Shown here: positions 10,700 through 24,590 of the stretch, one piece after another | Layout of the letters: each line of letters starts with the position of its first letter | Position numbering within the stretch: the first letter of the stretch is position 1 | Source of the DNA: Cycas panzhihuaensis | Taxonomy: Eukaryota > Cycadophyta | Direction of reading: 5' to 3' | Assembly: GCA_023213395.1 (NCBI GenBank) | Contig: CM041465.1 | Span: 218,619,741-218,683,740 of the forward strand | Length of the DNA: 64,000 nt | Position numbers and translations under genes: made by a program | Notes under the pieces: generated by a model | What the model saw: only the letters and a program-made list of their open reading frames with translations | Database searches by the model: none | What the model was told of the DNA's origin: nothing

Positions 10700-12210
10700 C
10701 TGCATAGCCAATGTTATAATTTGTTGCATGTAGCATACTTGTAACATAGGCAACTTTTACAAACCTTATAGTGTTTGTTTCCTTTATTGTCCGCTACCAA
10801 TAGGCTATCCTAATTTGTTGTACCCTATGTTTAAGGGTAGCGTGGAGGTGTACTTGCTGGAGGGTTAGTCATTCTGAGGCTAACCTCCCCTTGCCTTAGC
10901 TTGTGTTGTTGGTTTTCTTGGTAGATTGTAGAGTTACTTTTGGTGGAAGATTACCTAACTTGAAACATTCTAACTCATAACATTTCAGCATTTTACTTTT
11001 GCATAAGTATACATATGTTGGCTTTGTATCCTAGTAGCCCCTTTGGAAAGGGCAAGGAACTTTCTGATTGCATGTTTGTTGTGCCATTTGTGAGGAAAGG
11101 TAAACGACAACAATCTAGATGTGTTCTTTGGCCTCCTTTCCTTTGGTTGTTCTACTCTTTACATAGTTCCTTTTTCCTTTGCGTTTTCTTACTCCTTTCC
11201 TTTCATTTTTGGGGGAGGTAAGGAAACCCCTATGCTGCTCATGCTACGGGAGAAGGGAAAAGAGGAAGTGGGTGTAGTGCAAGGTAAAGACCACATTTTA
11301 GCTGCATCATTCTTCCAGGTACATCGCTCTCATTTTGTAGGTCTTTTCGTGTTTTTTCTAGCTTGTATGCTTGCATAAAAAGACATAAGAGAATAAAGTA
11401 AAAGGGAACCAACTATCATCATCATCTTGCACATTAGTTTGCATTTTAGGAAAGAGCATCTATTAAGGGTTATCCCCTTCCCTCTTTCGTCTAATTGCAT
11501 TATCGTGCACATTGCATAATATCTTGGTTTATTTCTTTGCTTCTCTTTCCCTTGTTTAAAATGAAATAAGAGTGAGGATCTGCTTTTGAGAGAGAGAGTA
11601 TATTTATCATTCTTTGCACCTGTATGCTTAGTTTATCTCTCATTTACATACATATGACTAGTCTTTGCTTCATTGTTGTGTATAGAGACTAGACCCCTTC
11701 GCGCATAGAGTGGCAAGAACTCTTTCTGCCACCACTCTTTATTCATCTAACTTTCCTACTAAGTGGATTAGTTCTTAGAGGATTCATCCCCTAAGATCTC
11801 TTTTTTTCTCATCATACCTATATACACTTCACCTACGTCCCTTAGCTTTCTTTCCATGAGGGTTCGCACCCATGTTGGGTCTTGCCTTCCCCTTCTGGTC
11901 ATCCAAGGGTGGGAAGACCCTTTCTTTGAGGTTACTCGGGCAACTCAGGACATCCCTCACCTACGCTCCTCTTCAAAGTCAAAAGCCAAGTTACCTTGAG
12001 AAAGTCGTGCACAATTTGTGGGTCCTGAACCTACGTTCTGACACACGGACGCCCTGTGTGGGTGTTTCCTTGTACTTGTTGGTTTAATCCCTTTATCCCA
12101 GAGCCTTTCATCGATTATCTTAATCCCAGCTAGGTGTAGTTACCATCCCCATAGACATGATTCCAGTTTCCAAATTTTCATCAAAGGAGGGGGGGTAGGG
12201 GGGGAACGAA
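10700..12210. other. Unassigned T/C-rich region
   Basis: No convincing coding frame or domain. A very G-rich tract (12185-12205) resembles a polypurine tract, but no LTR pair could be matched to it. Confidence 0.4.
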
Positions 12211-15200
12211 AATTTTATATTGCTCCTACTGACTTACTTTTTTGGGTGGATCTACAACTTAACTCTGATACTACTTAAATGATATCTTCTCAGGTTTTCT
12301 TTTATGTAATAGTAAATTTGTAAATCAAAGATCATCAGTAATATTTTAGATCATTTATTTTAGTAAAAGTAAGTAAATCAAATACAAAAACAAGTATAAA
12401 TATAATCACCAACTGGGCACTAGAACATATAATAGTATGATCTCTTGATATTACTTTAACATAATGAACCATGTATATTTTAAGGGCCTTAAATAAGTGA
12501 AGATAACCACTTTATATAGAATCTTACTAGTGTGAGAAGTGGCCTATAATCCTATTAGTGAGACTAAATGACCTATACACAAAAGTTAATGGCTAGTATA
12601 AATAATTGGTTACTCAGTCACATGTGTTAATGGTCAAACTCTATAGTTATCAAATAGTTATATAACAAAAGTAGGAGAGTCTACCTAAACTATCTTAAAG
12701 ACGTTAATGTAAGTGTTTTGAGATATCATGCTTATAATTCAAAGGGGTGTCTATAGAAGGAAGCTTACTTTTCTTTTCTATTTTTATCAATTCACAAGGG
12801 GTTAACAAAATAAGGAGGATAATGTTACCCCTAATTTTTTGTCACCCAAATTAGGCTTAAATAGAATATGATCATGATGAAGAAACTAACTGAACTTAAG
12901 AAATGATGGTATCAATACAAAGGTATGGATGAAATTTCAAATAAACAAGTATGAGTTAAAGGCCAAGTTCAAGTAAAAATAGTTGTGCAAGAAGGCATAA
13001 ATGTGAGAAGTCATACAATAGGAAAAGGAATGGTGAATAGGTCTTTTTTACGAGTTATGCTCTTGCTTGAAGCTCTCATGTGATAAGCATTTATCAAGGA
13101 AAAAAGTGAGCTCATGTGAGGTTGTATCATAGGGATACATCATGTGGGAGAAACCCAAGTGAGAAGATAAAGATGATAAAAACCATTCTCGTAAGATGTG
13201 GTCTTATGAGAAGGCCTTTTTCTAGAAGCCATTTTCTAGGAACAATGATTTAGGAAGGAAATAAGAACATAGGAAGGGAAAAGCTAATGTACTATTCTCA
13301 TGAAGAGAAATAGACTTTTATTAAGCCACATAGCCCTAGGGGACTACCCAAGAAGTGGGAAGAGTACAAGTGAGAATAATCCATATAGGAAAGGGAATGA
13401 TACATTGTGAAGAAAATTAGATCAAAGAAAACACCCACAGTTCCATCTCTTATATGTATTACCTACCTTTTAGACCAAGAAAGATAAAAAGTAACCATTA
13501 TGTAAGAAGTCATAAAGTGAGAAAATAAGAAAGCAGGAATTAGTAAAAGAGATGGATGTTCACAAGATACCCTCATAGGTAAGACCCCCTTTGCTATGGA
13601 GTCTTCTAGGAGATATTTATCATAGAGAAAGAGGTCATAATGGTAAGTGATCAAGCAGGGTTATATCTTTGAAAAATAGGAAAATCTAATATGATCCTCT
13701 TAAAGTTAAATGTATAAGTGTGATTTACAAGGAGGCATAAATGTTAATGAGATCTAGATCCTTAGCTATAAAAGAGCACCTTATGAATTCACCTTAATTA
13801 TCCCTCTTTGCCTTATGATTAAGGGGTAATTACTTGATGTGAATAATTAACCCACTAATTGTTGTGGCAATGCTAACATCTAATAAAAATAATTGTGTTC
13901 AACCTCTAAGGAGCTAGTGTATGATGGGACCAATAAATCACATCATACCCCTAAATCTAATATAGTTGACTATAAATAAGAGACCCTCTATAAATAGAGA
14001 AATTACAACTTGTACTGGTCATAATTATGCATTATTTAGGGAGTGCATGATCAAAGCAGTTTCATTTTGGAAGATCAAGGAGATAGTATATTGGGTAACT
14101 CTATACAAAGTTTATAAGATGTGGCACATACCAAGAGCATTAGATAACAAAAGGAGGCTCAAATTATATGGTAACTCAAGAGCCCCCATGGGTAAATACT
14201 CAATTATGAAATTTGGGTATAACCTAAAATAAGTTAAATCTAATAAGATGGTGATCCCTTATCAAGGATTGCAGTGTAGGAGAACATGTGCATTTGATGA
14301 AATGAAGTTAGATACTAAAGCATAAGGGACAACCCTTAAAGGTAAAAATCCTATCAAGAAGACAACCATAAGTGAAGGATACCTAGAATCATTGAGTTAT
14401 ATGTTCTTTCTCCTTTTCCTTGTGGTTAATTATACTACGGATAAACTCAACCAGGGTTAATACATGGCCCCATACCAAACTTCTATGTAAGGAAGAAAGA
14501 TCAATTTCATAATTAGCTAACTTTAATATTACTATTAATTGATGTAGCTCCCTAAAGATCATTCTAATGGTTATATAAAATTTCTCCTTAGAGTACTACT
14601 ATGAGCAGAATTACTCTAATGGCAAAACTTACCCCTATAATAATGATAACATGAACCCACAAGGAAGATATTATCACACCAAAAACTTAGCACAAAATAC
14701 ACTACATCATCAGGAAATAAGAACGTTTCATTAGTATAATGGTTGTTGATCAATAAAATATAAGTAAAAACCTAGGCTATCATTAGAGATGTTTTTCTTC
14801 TAATTTGTAGTCAGAGTGGAGAAGGCCTATGATGAAAGGTGATGCACTATAAGGAGGTGTTCCTAAGGAATAGGAAGAGGAGGAGGACAACAAAAGATAC
14901 AACCATATTTCTTTTCTCTAAATTTTTTTCTTTAAGCTTCTATAGAATTCTTGTACTCTTTTTCATATCATCTCTTTCAGTTGGTAGCTTGTAATGAATT
15001 AGATGAGTTGATAAGTACTTGGTAAGCATATTAGATACTAAAGGTTTTCAATCTTTATTCTACTTCTTATTAATTATGTATTAATTAACTTTGTTGGGTA
15101 GCACTCAAAGAACTCAGGCATCTTATTATATACTTGACATTTCGTAATAAATCATGGATCATTATTGTCAATGATTATTTACTTTATTTCGTTAAGCACC

Positions 15201-17999
15201 CTATGTGATGTCTTGAGATAAATTATTCATTTTGAGAAAATATTGATTATTGTCCTCTGTAGATACTTTATGTTTTCTACTTGTTTTAAGTTTGAATGTT
15301 ACACGAGTATACACTAGGGTATTATGATGATATTTGTGTGGACTCAATATTAAATGTGTAGGAATGCACATAAAATATATCTTGAGCTATATGTATGATG
15401 GGATTTTTTTTTTTTAACATTAAATTTTTTTACTCAAGACTGGCAAAATATGATTTTGAGCATCAAATTCTAATTTCTTCCCTATGAGGTCTCTACCTAC
15501 TAGTTTATCCTAAGTCGATCAAGACAATGTCCTTATTTTCTATTTTTTGAGTGTACATAAATAGAAAATAGAGTCCTATATTTTATTGTATTCTCCAACT
15601 TTATGCATTTTTACTTCCTCTCTTTCTTCCTTTTTCTTAAGTCTCTATATTTTCTCCCCCTTCCTTCTATTTACTTTTCTCTTCGAATCCCCTTAAAAGA
15701 ATCATTCTTTTAAGAGCCCTATTTTATTTTCCCTTTGTATATATTTATATTATTGTGTTATACTAAAGGCCAGAAGTGGGCTAGGAGTGAGGAGTATATT
15801 ATGGCCATTTTACTATCATTATTAAGTTAAATGAAATACACCTACTTGTGTGAGATTTTACTTCCTGGGAGGAGGCAACAATGGTTAGAGATAGTAGGGT
15901 CCCTTTTCCAATCACCCCAAAAAGTAGACCCCTATATTTTTGTATTATGTATTAGTAGTTTAATTCCTATTTTATTCTTTTTGTACACTTCTTTTTCCTA
16001 GTTCAAACTTACTCCCATATAGGGCTAGCTACACTTTAGGATATTGCATTCCTAAAGGTATAAGCAAGTCATGTCCCTTCAATACTAGGCTTTTTCTCAT
16101 TCCCTCTTATATGGACATATTCCTTATGAGATATAAGATATTATTTATGGATTGCTTAAAATCTAAATAATAAGCATGTACCATATTATGCCTTAAGAGA
16201 TAATGGTCACTTCTTCATCCCTAAGGCTATTATAAAGTGGGTTGGATATAAGTTGTTTGATGGGAAAGAAACTCCTTTGATATTAGTCCCTAATAACTTG
16301 TTGTTAGACTAGGCCAATCTTATTATCCAACTCTCTTTAAATTTGCCTTTAGCCATCCCCCTCTTTTAGGTCTAGAGTTAGGGCATTTGAGATATGTATT
16401 ATACTACTTGTTGTTTATTTCTCTTTTTTAATCTCTATCCTATAATGATTTATTTTATTTTGTGTAATAGATAGGTGCTTATATTTTATACCCTTGTTCA
16501 CCTCCACTAATTATTACCCCACTTATCTAACCCATTAGTTTGGGTTAATGATGATTAGGAGATTTCTATTTAGAGGATGGAGTTAAGGTATAATCATCCC
16601 TCCTTAATAATTATATACAGTATATGCCTTCCCTTTGGGAGGTTATATGAGGTTCTTATCTTTTAGAGAATCCCTAATAATTTCTCCAAGTGTCTACTTG
16701 GTCTTTAGGTAACATATATCATAAACATATTGGGAACTTGTTAGACATACCTTTTCATTTATTAAGATCACCTCTTTTCCCTTTTTCACATAATGGCACT
16801 TCACTTCACAAGTGATAAAATCTTTTGTTAAACCATAGAATACTAAAACTTTCAAGTTGTTAGACAATTTAGAAGGCTCGAAGTACTCCTACTTGACAAG
16901 CCTTCATCTCCATCCATGATTGTGGCCTTTGGAATATTGTAGTTTTGTGAAAGTATCCTAACTAATCCAAGTATATTTCTACCTTCTTCCCAACACATAA
17001 TATGGGACCCTTCTAATGTTGCAGTTAGAATGGCAATCTAATAAACAAGTACACTTAGCTTATCACATCATAAAAATTAGAACCTTTTACACCTAACTAA
17101 GATTACATCTCTCTTACGTGGACTTAATTCTTATGACCTCTTCTTTAAATAAACTAGATTCACTTCCTTTATAAACAAGGAGGCATCGATGTCCATCCCA
17201 TATCCATCATACAGGCATAATATTCCATTTGAGCTAGTTTATCACCATGTCATACAAATAAAAATTGTCACTCAAAACCTTGTGTAAGAGTTAATTCAGG
17301 AAATCCCTATATTCTTAGCATCATCCTTGAGCTTGAACCTAATGGGTTATACTAGACCAATTCAATGATAAACCCATATGCTACTCTCTTTTTGGGAGTT
17401 ACGAGCATTGTCCCTTCTTATAGGTGTGATCCTAATCCATAATAGATAGCTCCAACTATTCAAATAGGATACGTACTTAATCCTTTCTTATCATAGTTCA
17501 ATGTAGGGCCACCCATGGTAGTATTCCCCCCAAATATAAATAGTTTGCATATGAACTCTATTGTATATTTGCATATGGCCATGTCAAAACCACCTTTAAT
17601 TCATCTTGTGGCTAGCATTCCTATTCAATACTACTAGGTAGGAACCACCTTAGCTAACTACCTAACTAATATGCCTAGTTAGAACTTACAAGTACCTCTG
17701 GAAAACTCACTTCTAACTTGGTAAAACTTGACTCATCCTTATGGCCCAACCCTTACATCCAATTATATTAGAAACTATTATTAAATCTTAAGATCTAACG
17801 CAGGCATCCTATCAACGTTTTAGTAACCCCATAATTCACTTTTCCAAGGGGTGAATCTAACATACCAAATTACCTAGATAAACATGGGCACCCCATAAGT
17901 GTAATCCTATCTTTTCCAAGGATATATTATATATGGAGGGACTACTAATTCATAAACATCTACTCATTATTTATTTCCTTCCCTCATAGTGAGCAGGTG
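12211..17999. other. AT-rich decayed intergenic region
   Basis: No open frame with recognisable content. It is probably old transposon sequence, and part may be the 5' region of gypsy fragment C that follows. A weak initiator-Met PBS-like string (ACTCTGATACTA at 12262) was seen but lacks a paired LTR. Confidence 0.4.
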
Positions 18000-19331
18000 A
18001 TGCACTAACTATATGAGTAATCCCTTCCTATAGGAGGACCTCATATGGGATCTACCTCCTCCATACCCAAACTCCTAATGTTTAAAGATGATTTGGGAGA
18101 AAATTCCATAATCCATGTCTAAGATTTCACTCTAGCTTGTGCATATTATCTCCTATATGACCATGGCATGATAAAACTCCTTTCAAACACTTTATTAAGT
18201 GATGCCTTAAAATGGTTTTATAGGTTACCCTAAGCCTTAGTCCTTTCCTTTTTGTAATTAACTAACATGTATATCAACCACTTTAATATGGCTTATACTT
18301 TTGGTATGGGGGTGAAATCTCTTTTCTCCATTAAGTATAGAACCAAAGAGTCTACTTATAACTTCATATGGCACTTCTAAGACATGGTTTGTATATGCCA
18401 AACTCCACTTACTAATGATCTCCTCTTTAACATTTTCACTAATGCCTTAAAACCTCAAGTTTACCTTAAAGTGATCCAACTAAGACACATTTCCTATGAG
18501 GATGCTATTAAAACATTCTTAAACTTAGAGTCTTTTAAAATATAGGTTAGATTCAAGAAGTTGTCTAAACCCCCTATGATTAAGAACAAACATGAATCCT
18601 CCTAGGAATTGAAATCTACCCATGGGGATAGGATATATGATCATCTCACATGTACAATGAGGGCTCTAGAGAGATACATCACGACTAAACTTAACATTAA
18701 TCCCTACTATAATAATGAGACCAAAAAGTATGCTAAGGTCATGCATTATGTTAAGAGGATGATAGATCATAGAACTAAATGTAGGTAAATAAAAGGGAGG
18801 CATGGTACTGATATCATAGAAATAACACCCATGACTATGAGGACTACCAAAAAATTAAGTAATCTAATAAATAAAATAAGGCTACTAAAAAGCCAACCTC
18901 CTAAATAAATAGGGACTAGTTTATCTATAAGGACCCTTTCCCCAACCAAGATAAAAAATAGAAGGATAAGGGTATACCCAAGTTAAATAACAAGTCTAGT
19001 AGTTCTAAGATAGACATGGTCAAGACTCATTCTTCTATAAAATGTAGCCTACATAAAAGGGGCCACTCAAATACAAAATTCACCCCCCACCTCCCCACCT
19101 TAAGGAAGGAGAACTAAAGAAGACCATCAATTAGATTGATGCCACTAAAATACAAAAGCCTCTTAAGACCCTAAGAACGTCAACAAGGGTTTATTTTCCA
19201 AACCCTTAGAACTGATAATAAAGCTTCCCACCTAGATAATTTGATTTGACTTTAATAGGCCTATCCAATAACTCATAAAAGGAAACCCTTTTCCATTACG
19301 GAAGAATTTGAATTTGAATCTATAAGGGTCT
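18000..19331 (+). pseudogene. Gypsy fragment C: gag
   Basis: Plus-strand translation from about 18050 to 18560 reads like a Ty3/gypsy capsid (Retrotrans_gag). It has FTLACAYYLLYDHGM, then LLSDALKWFYRLP, then FGMGVKSLFSIKYRTKEST, YNFIWHF and SYEDAIKTFLNLE. It is interrupted by TAA/TAG codons at positions that look like former Gln or Trp. The downstream part to 19331 is lysine-rich and degraded. The element continues at 26925 beyond the copia insertion, where its protease end is found. No LTR or primer site could be assigned. Confidence 0.65.
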
Positions 19332-19336
19332 ATATC

Positions 19337-19630
19337 TAAAAAGAGTGGATCTATCCTTTATCTCCATGCACTAAACACAAAGGCAAACAGGAGCAAGAGA
19401 GACTTGAGAGAAAGAAAGTAGCTCTCATAAAATGGGGAGGTAAGAATGAATCTCCTCCATTAAGCTTTACTTTTATATTGAGAGAGGGAGCATTTGAGTT
19501 AGGTGAAATGAAATTACACATAATGCACATGAAAGTGCATTTCACTTAAGTGATCTAATTTAAAGTTCACTTAAGACCCTTTTTGAAATAATCAACTAAT
19601 GTAATGACCTTATGTCATTAACCCTTTTCA
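19337..19630 (-). repeat. Copia 3' LTR (left)
   Basis: 294 bp, nearly identical to 26623-26919. Its first two bases read TA where the other copy has TG (a decay change), and it ends CA. Its left flank is the ATATC duplication. Confidence 0.95.
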
Positions 19631-19641
19631 ATCTCCCCCTT
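19631..19641 (-). other. Polypurine tract of copia element
   Basis: The minus strand reads AAGGGGGAGAT directly next to the 3' LTR, the expected place for plus-strand DNA priming. Confidence 0.85.
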
Positions 19642-20198
19642 AATGGTAGAAGGTCATTTCATTCTATTTTATTCTATCCTATGAGGTCTTTATTTGAGCC
19701 TCTTACAAAGCAAACTAGTATGATACTTTTGTGGGAAACCCTCATGGGGAAGAAAACCCACAAATTTTCTAATCTACTAACCTGGCTCAGGCAGCTCTTT
19801 AAATGTAGCCAGATAGCTAATCAGTACAATAAATTTTGTAGCTGAAATCTACTGAGTCTCCATATACCATTTGGTCATCCCCCATGCCCTTTTGGGTTTT
19901 CACAGGTTCTGATTTTCTAAAATGATATAACCCTTATCCTTTCATGCCCATATGGGGTTTTCATGAATGGGATAGAGCAGAGACTTACTCTTGTCCTTCC
20001 GCACCCATAAGGGACTTTCACGAATGAGACAAAGTATGATAGTCCTATTGTCATCTCCTTCAATCAGTCAAAGATGGAGGCCATAAGGCTGAGTTACTTT
20101 TAGAACTGTTCAAACTTCACCCTCTTCAGTGGTTTGGTGAAGATATCAGCCACTTGATCTGCTGTGGGCAAGACTCAATTGAATTGTGCCATCATGAA

Positions 20199-21459
20199 CT
20201 AGTTCTCTAACTCGTGGACTTTTATACTTATATGTTTGGTACGATCATGAAATACAAGATTTTTAGCCATCTGGATTGTAGATTGATTATCTACATGTAA
20301 GCTAGTAGAACTTGTTTGGATGGCATTTAATGTATTCAACAATTTTCTAAGCCATATCACCTCCTTACTTGTCTCATAAGCAACAATGTACTCAGCTTTA
20401 GCAGTTGATTCTGCAACTATCTTCTGTCGTCTGGATCTCCATGATATTGGTGATGTTCCAAGAAATGTTGCGTACCTAGACGTAGATCTTCCTGTGTCTT
20501 TATCTTTGGCAAAGTCTGAGTCTATATATGCATAAAGTTTAAATTCTGCATTAGGTTCATATAATATACCATATTTGCTAGTCGTCTTTAGGTACCTCAA
20601 CACTGACAGATTTGCCAATGATTCTGCTTAGGATTTATCATGAATCTTACAAGAATGTTGACAGAGTGTGCAATATCTGGCCTTGTGTTAGTAGTATAGA
20701 TGAGACTACCTACAAGTTGCCTATAGAGTGTTGTGTCTACCTCCCTATTGTCACCATCAACTGAGAGCTTAATATTAGGCTCCATAGGTATATCCATTGG
20801 TCGAGCACCTTCCAACTGAAACTTTGTCAGAAGATCGTTGATATATTTTTCTTGGGAGAGAAAGATTTGCCATTCTTTTGAGTTACTTCAATTCCCAAGT
20901 AATATTTCATTAACCTGAGGTCAGACAATTCAAAAGTTTTAGCAAGGTCCTTCTTTAGTTGGTTGATTACCTGTTCACTATTCCTCGTTATGAGCATGTC
21001 ATCCACAAATATTAAGAGGTAAGTAACTTTATCATTTTAGTGCTTGATGAATAATGTTACATCAATATCTTGATAGTCACAAACCTCATATCCAAGTTGC
21101 CTCATTCTTTCAGACAACTTAGTAAACCAAGCACAAGGGGCTTGCTTTAGGCCGTATAAGGACTTTTTGAGCCTACAAACTTTATGCTCCTGATCATCAA
21201 TCTGGTATCCTTCTGGCTGAGCTATGTAAATTTCTTCTTTAAGGTCCCCATTGAGAAATGTGGTCTTAACATCAAGTTGGTGGATTTTCCAACCCTGTTG
21301 AGTAGCTAAGGCTATAAGAGTTCTAATTGTAGGCCACTTAGTTATAGGAGCAAAGATTTCAGTGTAGTCAATGCCTTCCCTTTGTGTGAATCCTTTTGCT
21401 ACCAACCTCGCCTTGTGTTTTTCTAGGGTGCCATCTGATCTATACTTGTTTTTGAACAC
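20199..21459 (-). pseudogene. Copia reverse transcriptase and RNase H
   Basis: The RT part (21037-21459) opens with the KHKARLVAKGFTQREGIDY block, followed by QLDVKTTFLNGDLKEEIY, YGLKQAPCAW and, past a stop near 21036, the catalytic FVDDM motif (about 21000-21015). RNase H (20199-20618) shows DSDFAKDKDTGRSTSRY, ISWRSRRQKIVAEST, AKAEYIVAYE and the DNQSTIQMAKN block. A few stops (after 21037 and around 20816) separate segments that otherwise stay colinear. The enzyme copies element RNA to DNA in cytoplasmic particles. Catalytic residues look preserved, so decay is moderate. Confidence 0.9.
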
Positions 21460-23330
21460 CTATTTATTTTCAACTACCTTTCTTCCAAGTGGTAGATCAA
21501 CAAGCTCCCATGTGCCGTTCTTAATAAGAGATTGATACTCTTCATTCATGGCATTTCTCCAAGCTGCATGCTTTATGGCTTCTTGGTATGTTAGGGGCTC
21601 TTCATTAAGAGCAAGATGTAGTTTTGTTGGTTCAAGCTCAACGAAAAGTGATTCATGCATCTTTGCTCTATGGGCACTTCTAGTGCTAGTTTTGCCTACC
21701 TCATCTGGTCGCATGTTCTTGTGTAGCTGGTAAGCTTCACGAAAACCTCGAGTTGGGAATGAGGTTTTCATTTCCACAACCTCTTGATCTTCGTTTTGAT
21801 CCTGAAAAGGATCATATGAAATATTTGGCACGGAGGAAGTTGACGATGCTGGAGAAGATGGGCCAGCCACAGATGTTGGAGAAGATGATCCTTCTGCTAT
21901 GGCTTTGCCTTTGTCAACTTGGCTGTTCACAAATGATGGTGCTGGATGTGTACACATTGGATTGGAGTCACAGCTTATATCCTCCGAGGCTCTATTGTCA
22001 GATTCCAAGATTTTAAGCAACTGCTTAGTATCTCCCCCCCTAAATTTTGGAATCTGGACATCAAATTTAGTAGCATCATTAAATCAGAATGAAGGCATCT
22101 TAGAGTCAAGTCTAAGTAATTATCTTCAGTCTCTGTAAAGATAACATCTCTAGTGATGATGATTTTGTGCTCTGAAGGTATAAAAACCTTGTATCTCTTT
22201 TTGTCCATAGGGTATCCGACAAAGATGCCTTTGATGGCTCTATCTTGGAGCTTATTTCTATGTTCCTATAAAATATGAGCATAATAAGTAGAGCCAAAAA
22301 TTCTGAAGTGGGAGATAGATGGGGTTTGTCCATACCATATTTCATGTGGAGAGGGACCGAGCTTAGAGGGACTAACAGTGTTGATGCAATACACAATAGT
22401 CTAGATAGCCTTAGCCCAAAGATAGATAAGGACATTCTTATATACCAGCATAGCACGAGCCATATTCATGATGGTCCTATTCATGCACTCAGCAACTCCA
22501 TTTTGCTGGGGTGTACCTACAACAGTGGTCTGATGTTTGATTCCATGTTGACGTAGGTACGATTCAAACTTATTGGATGTGTACTTGCCACCATTATCAG
22601 TCCTAAGTATTTTGATCTTGAATCCATATTCATTTTCCATGCGAGCCTTAAAAGCTTAAAACATAGAAAAAGATTCATCTTTCTTTGCAAGAAAAGTAAC
22701 CCATACTTTCTTGGTAAAATCATCAATTAAAGTAATATAGTACCACTTCTGTTTGATAGAATGGATGGGCATAGGACTGCATATATCTGAGTGTACAAGC
22801 TACAAAGGTTGGCTAGATTTCCACTGACTGTGAGGAAAGGGTTGTCTTTGAGATTTAGCAATAATACATGCTTCACATTTAAAGGGCTTGGAGGGGAACT
22901 TAGGCAAACTAGGAAGAGTGTCTTATAGTTCTCTTAAACGATCAATTTTGGTATGGCCCATATGAGCATGCCATAGAGCTACTTGGAACAACTTTTGAGG
23001 AGTCAGGGTTGTGGTAAAAATAAATTCATCATCAACATAGTTGGCTTCAGAGGATGGTGAGCTAGTTAGGCAAAAAAGTTTGCCATCAAGAATTCTAGTT
23101 ATAACCATAACATTTGAAGGAGGGTGAATGACACAGAGAGTTTGATTATTTGTAGTTACACTCAGATCAAATCCACAAGGGATAAGGGTAGACAGGGAGA
23201 GCAGATTCTGCTTCAGAGTAGGAATATATAAAATATCAACAAGTGTAAAATCTGGAAGGCCTGGGAGTTTCAGGCAAACTGTTCCAAGTCCTTCGACTGG
23301 CTGAGATGATTTGTCAGCCATGTGTACAAC
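21460..23330 (-). pseudogene. Copia integrase
   Basis: The N-terminal zinc region has ALWHAHMGHTKIDRLREL (near 22925-22980). The DDE core has IDDFTKK (near 22720), then LRTDNGGKYTSNKFE and PQQNGVAECMNRT, so D, D and E are all present. The C-terminal part and the integrase-RT linker run through 21460-22020, which includes the typical NEEPLTYQEAIKH and WRNAMNEEYQSLIKNGTWEL stretch. Frames change around 22020-22110 and 22640-22730. Integrase inserts the cDNA into chromosomes, and the ATATC duplication is its product. Confidence 0.9.
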
Positions 23331-23384
23331 ACCACGAACTTCAGAGTCAAACTCTTAAAAGAACTGGCAATGACAAGTCATGTG

Positions 23385-24590
23385 TTATGTTGCTCCAGTA
23401 TCCATGATCCATGATGAAGTATTTGAGGTCGCACTATTTGCAACTCCAAGTGGTGAAGGCAAAAGTGAATAAGCATAGCCACAATGAGCCTCAATATACT
23501 TAGTGGATCTATCAACAAAATTTGATGAATTGGTCGCAATTCTTTGAAGGTGTGCATGAGCAAATTGTATTCCACCAAAAGCATCTTCAAAAGAAGTATT
23601 ATCAACATTATGTGCACCATGGTGTTGTTGATAACTTGGTAGTTTGTTGGTGGTAGCTCTACAATTTTTGGCATAATGTCCTCTTCTATTACACCTTTGG
23701 CACACGATTATTTGATTTCCAGTCCAAGTATTGGGCTAGCTAGATTGTCTCTGATTACTGGATCTAGGTCTAGGTTGATTATTTTAGCCTTGGCCTTGAG
23801 ATTGCTTTTGTTGGAATTGAGGAGCCTGTTGACTAAGAGGACATTGTCCTTGTTGTCTACCTCTTCCTCTTCCACATGAATTACTACCTCTATGAGAGTA
23901 TTGACCTTGATTTTTGGTGTAACAAAGATCTTCTTCCACTTCAAAAGTAGCATCAATTGGATCTGATGTAGTGGCAAAGTTGGTATCAAAGGTCTTATCA
24001 AATTCAATGAACTTATCAGCAAGATCCTCAAAGTTTAGGGTCTTCAAAGTTCCACTGCATTGAAGACTCCCTAATAGATTTTTATAATCTGGGATATGGA
24101 GATATGACTGAATCAAGAAAGCCCATGTAATGCATTGAGTTTTAAAATCTTTATCAATGGCTTGCTTGATTAGACGAAGGAGATTAATTATCTCACTTGC
24201 ATGTCCTTTCTACATTTTCAATTTGTTCATCTTCAGCACTAAGTGAATAAATTCTAAGTCTGATTTAGTGTCAAAGTTCTTCTTAAGAACTTCAAGAACT
24301 TTCCATGCTATATCATGTACAACTTCATCAATAAGATTATGCAGGGAATAATCAGTGACAAGCAGTATCCCTACACGAATTTTATCATCATCAAGTTCCC
24401 ATTGGCATTTAGCTACAGCTTCAGTGGGAGTAGTTGGAGTACTTCCTGTTGAAGCAGTTGTGGTAGCTGTAGCTATAACAAGTGGTGTAGGTTATAAGTG
24501 ATCTCTCCATAGACCTTCATACTTTGCAGTATTTCTGACACCAGTGAACCACATGTCCCAATTTTCTTTCCCTTTTAGAATGCAGTTCAT
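23385..24590 (-). pseudogene. Copia gag with CCHC knuckle and protease start
   Basis: A likely start at 24590 gives MNCILKGKENWDMWFTG, the usual copia gag opening in which a Leu-Lys-Gly stretch precedes NW..W. The central part includes EFIHLVLKMNKLKM and FEDLADKFIEFDKTFDTNF. A Gly/Arg/Gln-rich tail is followed by the zinc knuckle CQRCNRRGHYAKNC. The protease active site, WIMDTGAT, closes the frame at 23385. Two or three stops or frameshifts (near 23707 and 24205) break it. Gag forms the particle; the protease is normally made in one polyprotein with it. Confidence 0.88.

Noticed and set aside
11857-11875. B-box-like GGTTCGCACCC
   Set aside because: No A box at the right distance and no cloverleaf; not called as a tRNA or SINE.
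12185-12273. G-rich tract and a primer-site-like ACTCTGATACTA
   Set aside because: They imply elements of opposite orientation within 80 bp, and no LTR pair supports either.
13966-14232. 88-residue plus-strand frame in the AT-rich region
   Set aside because: No recognisable domain; its length is within chance for decayed AT-rich DNA with few stops in one frame.
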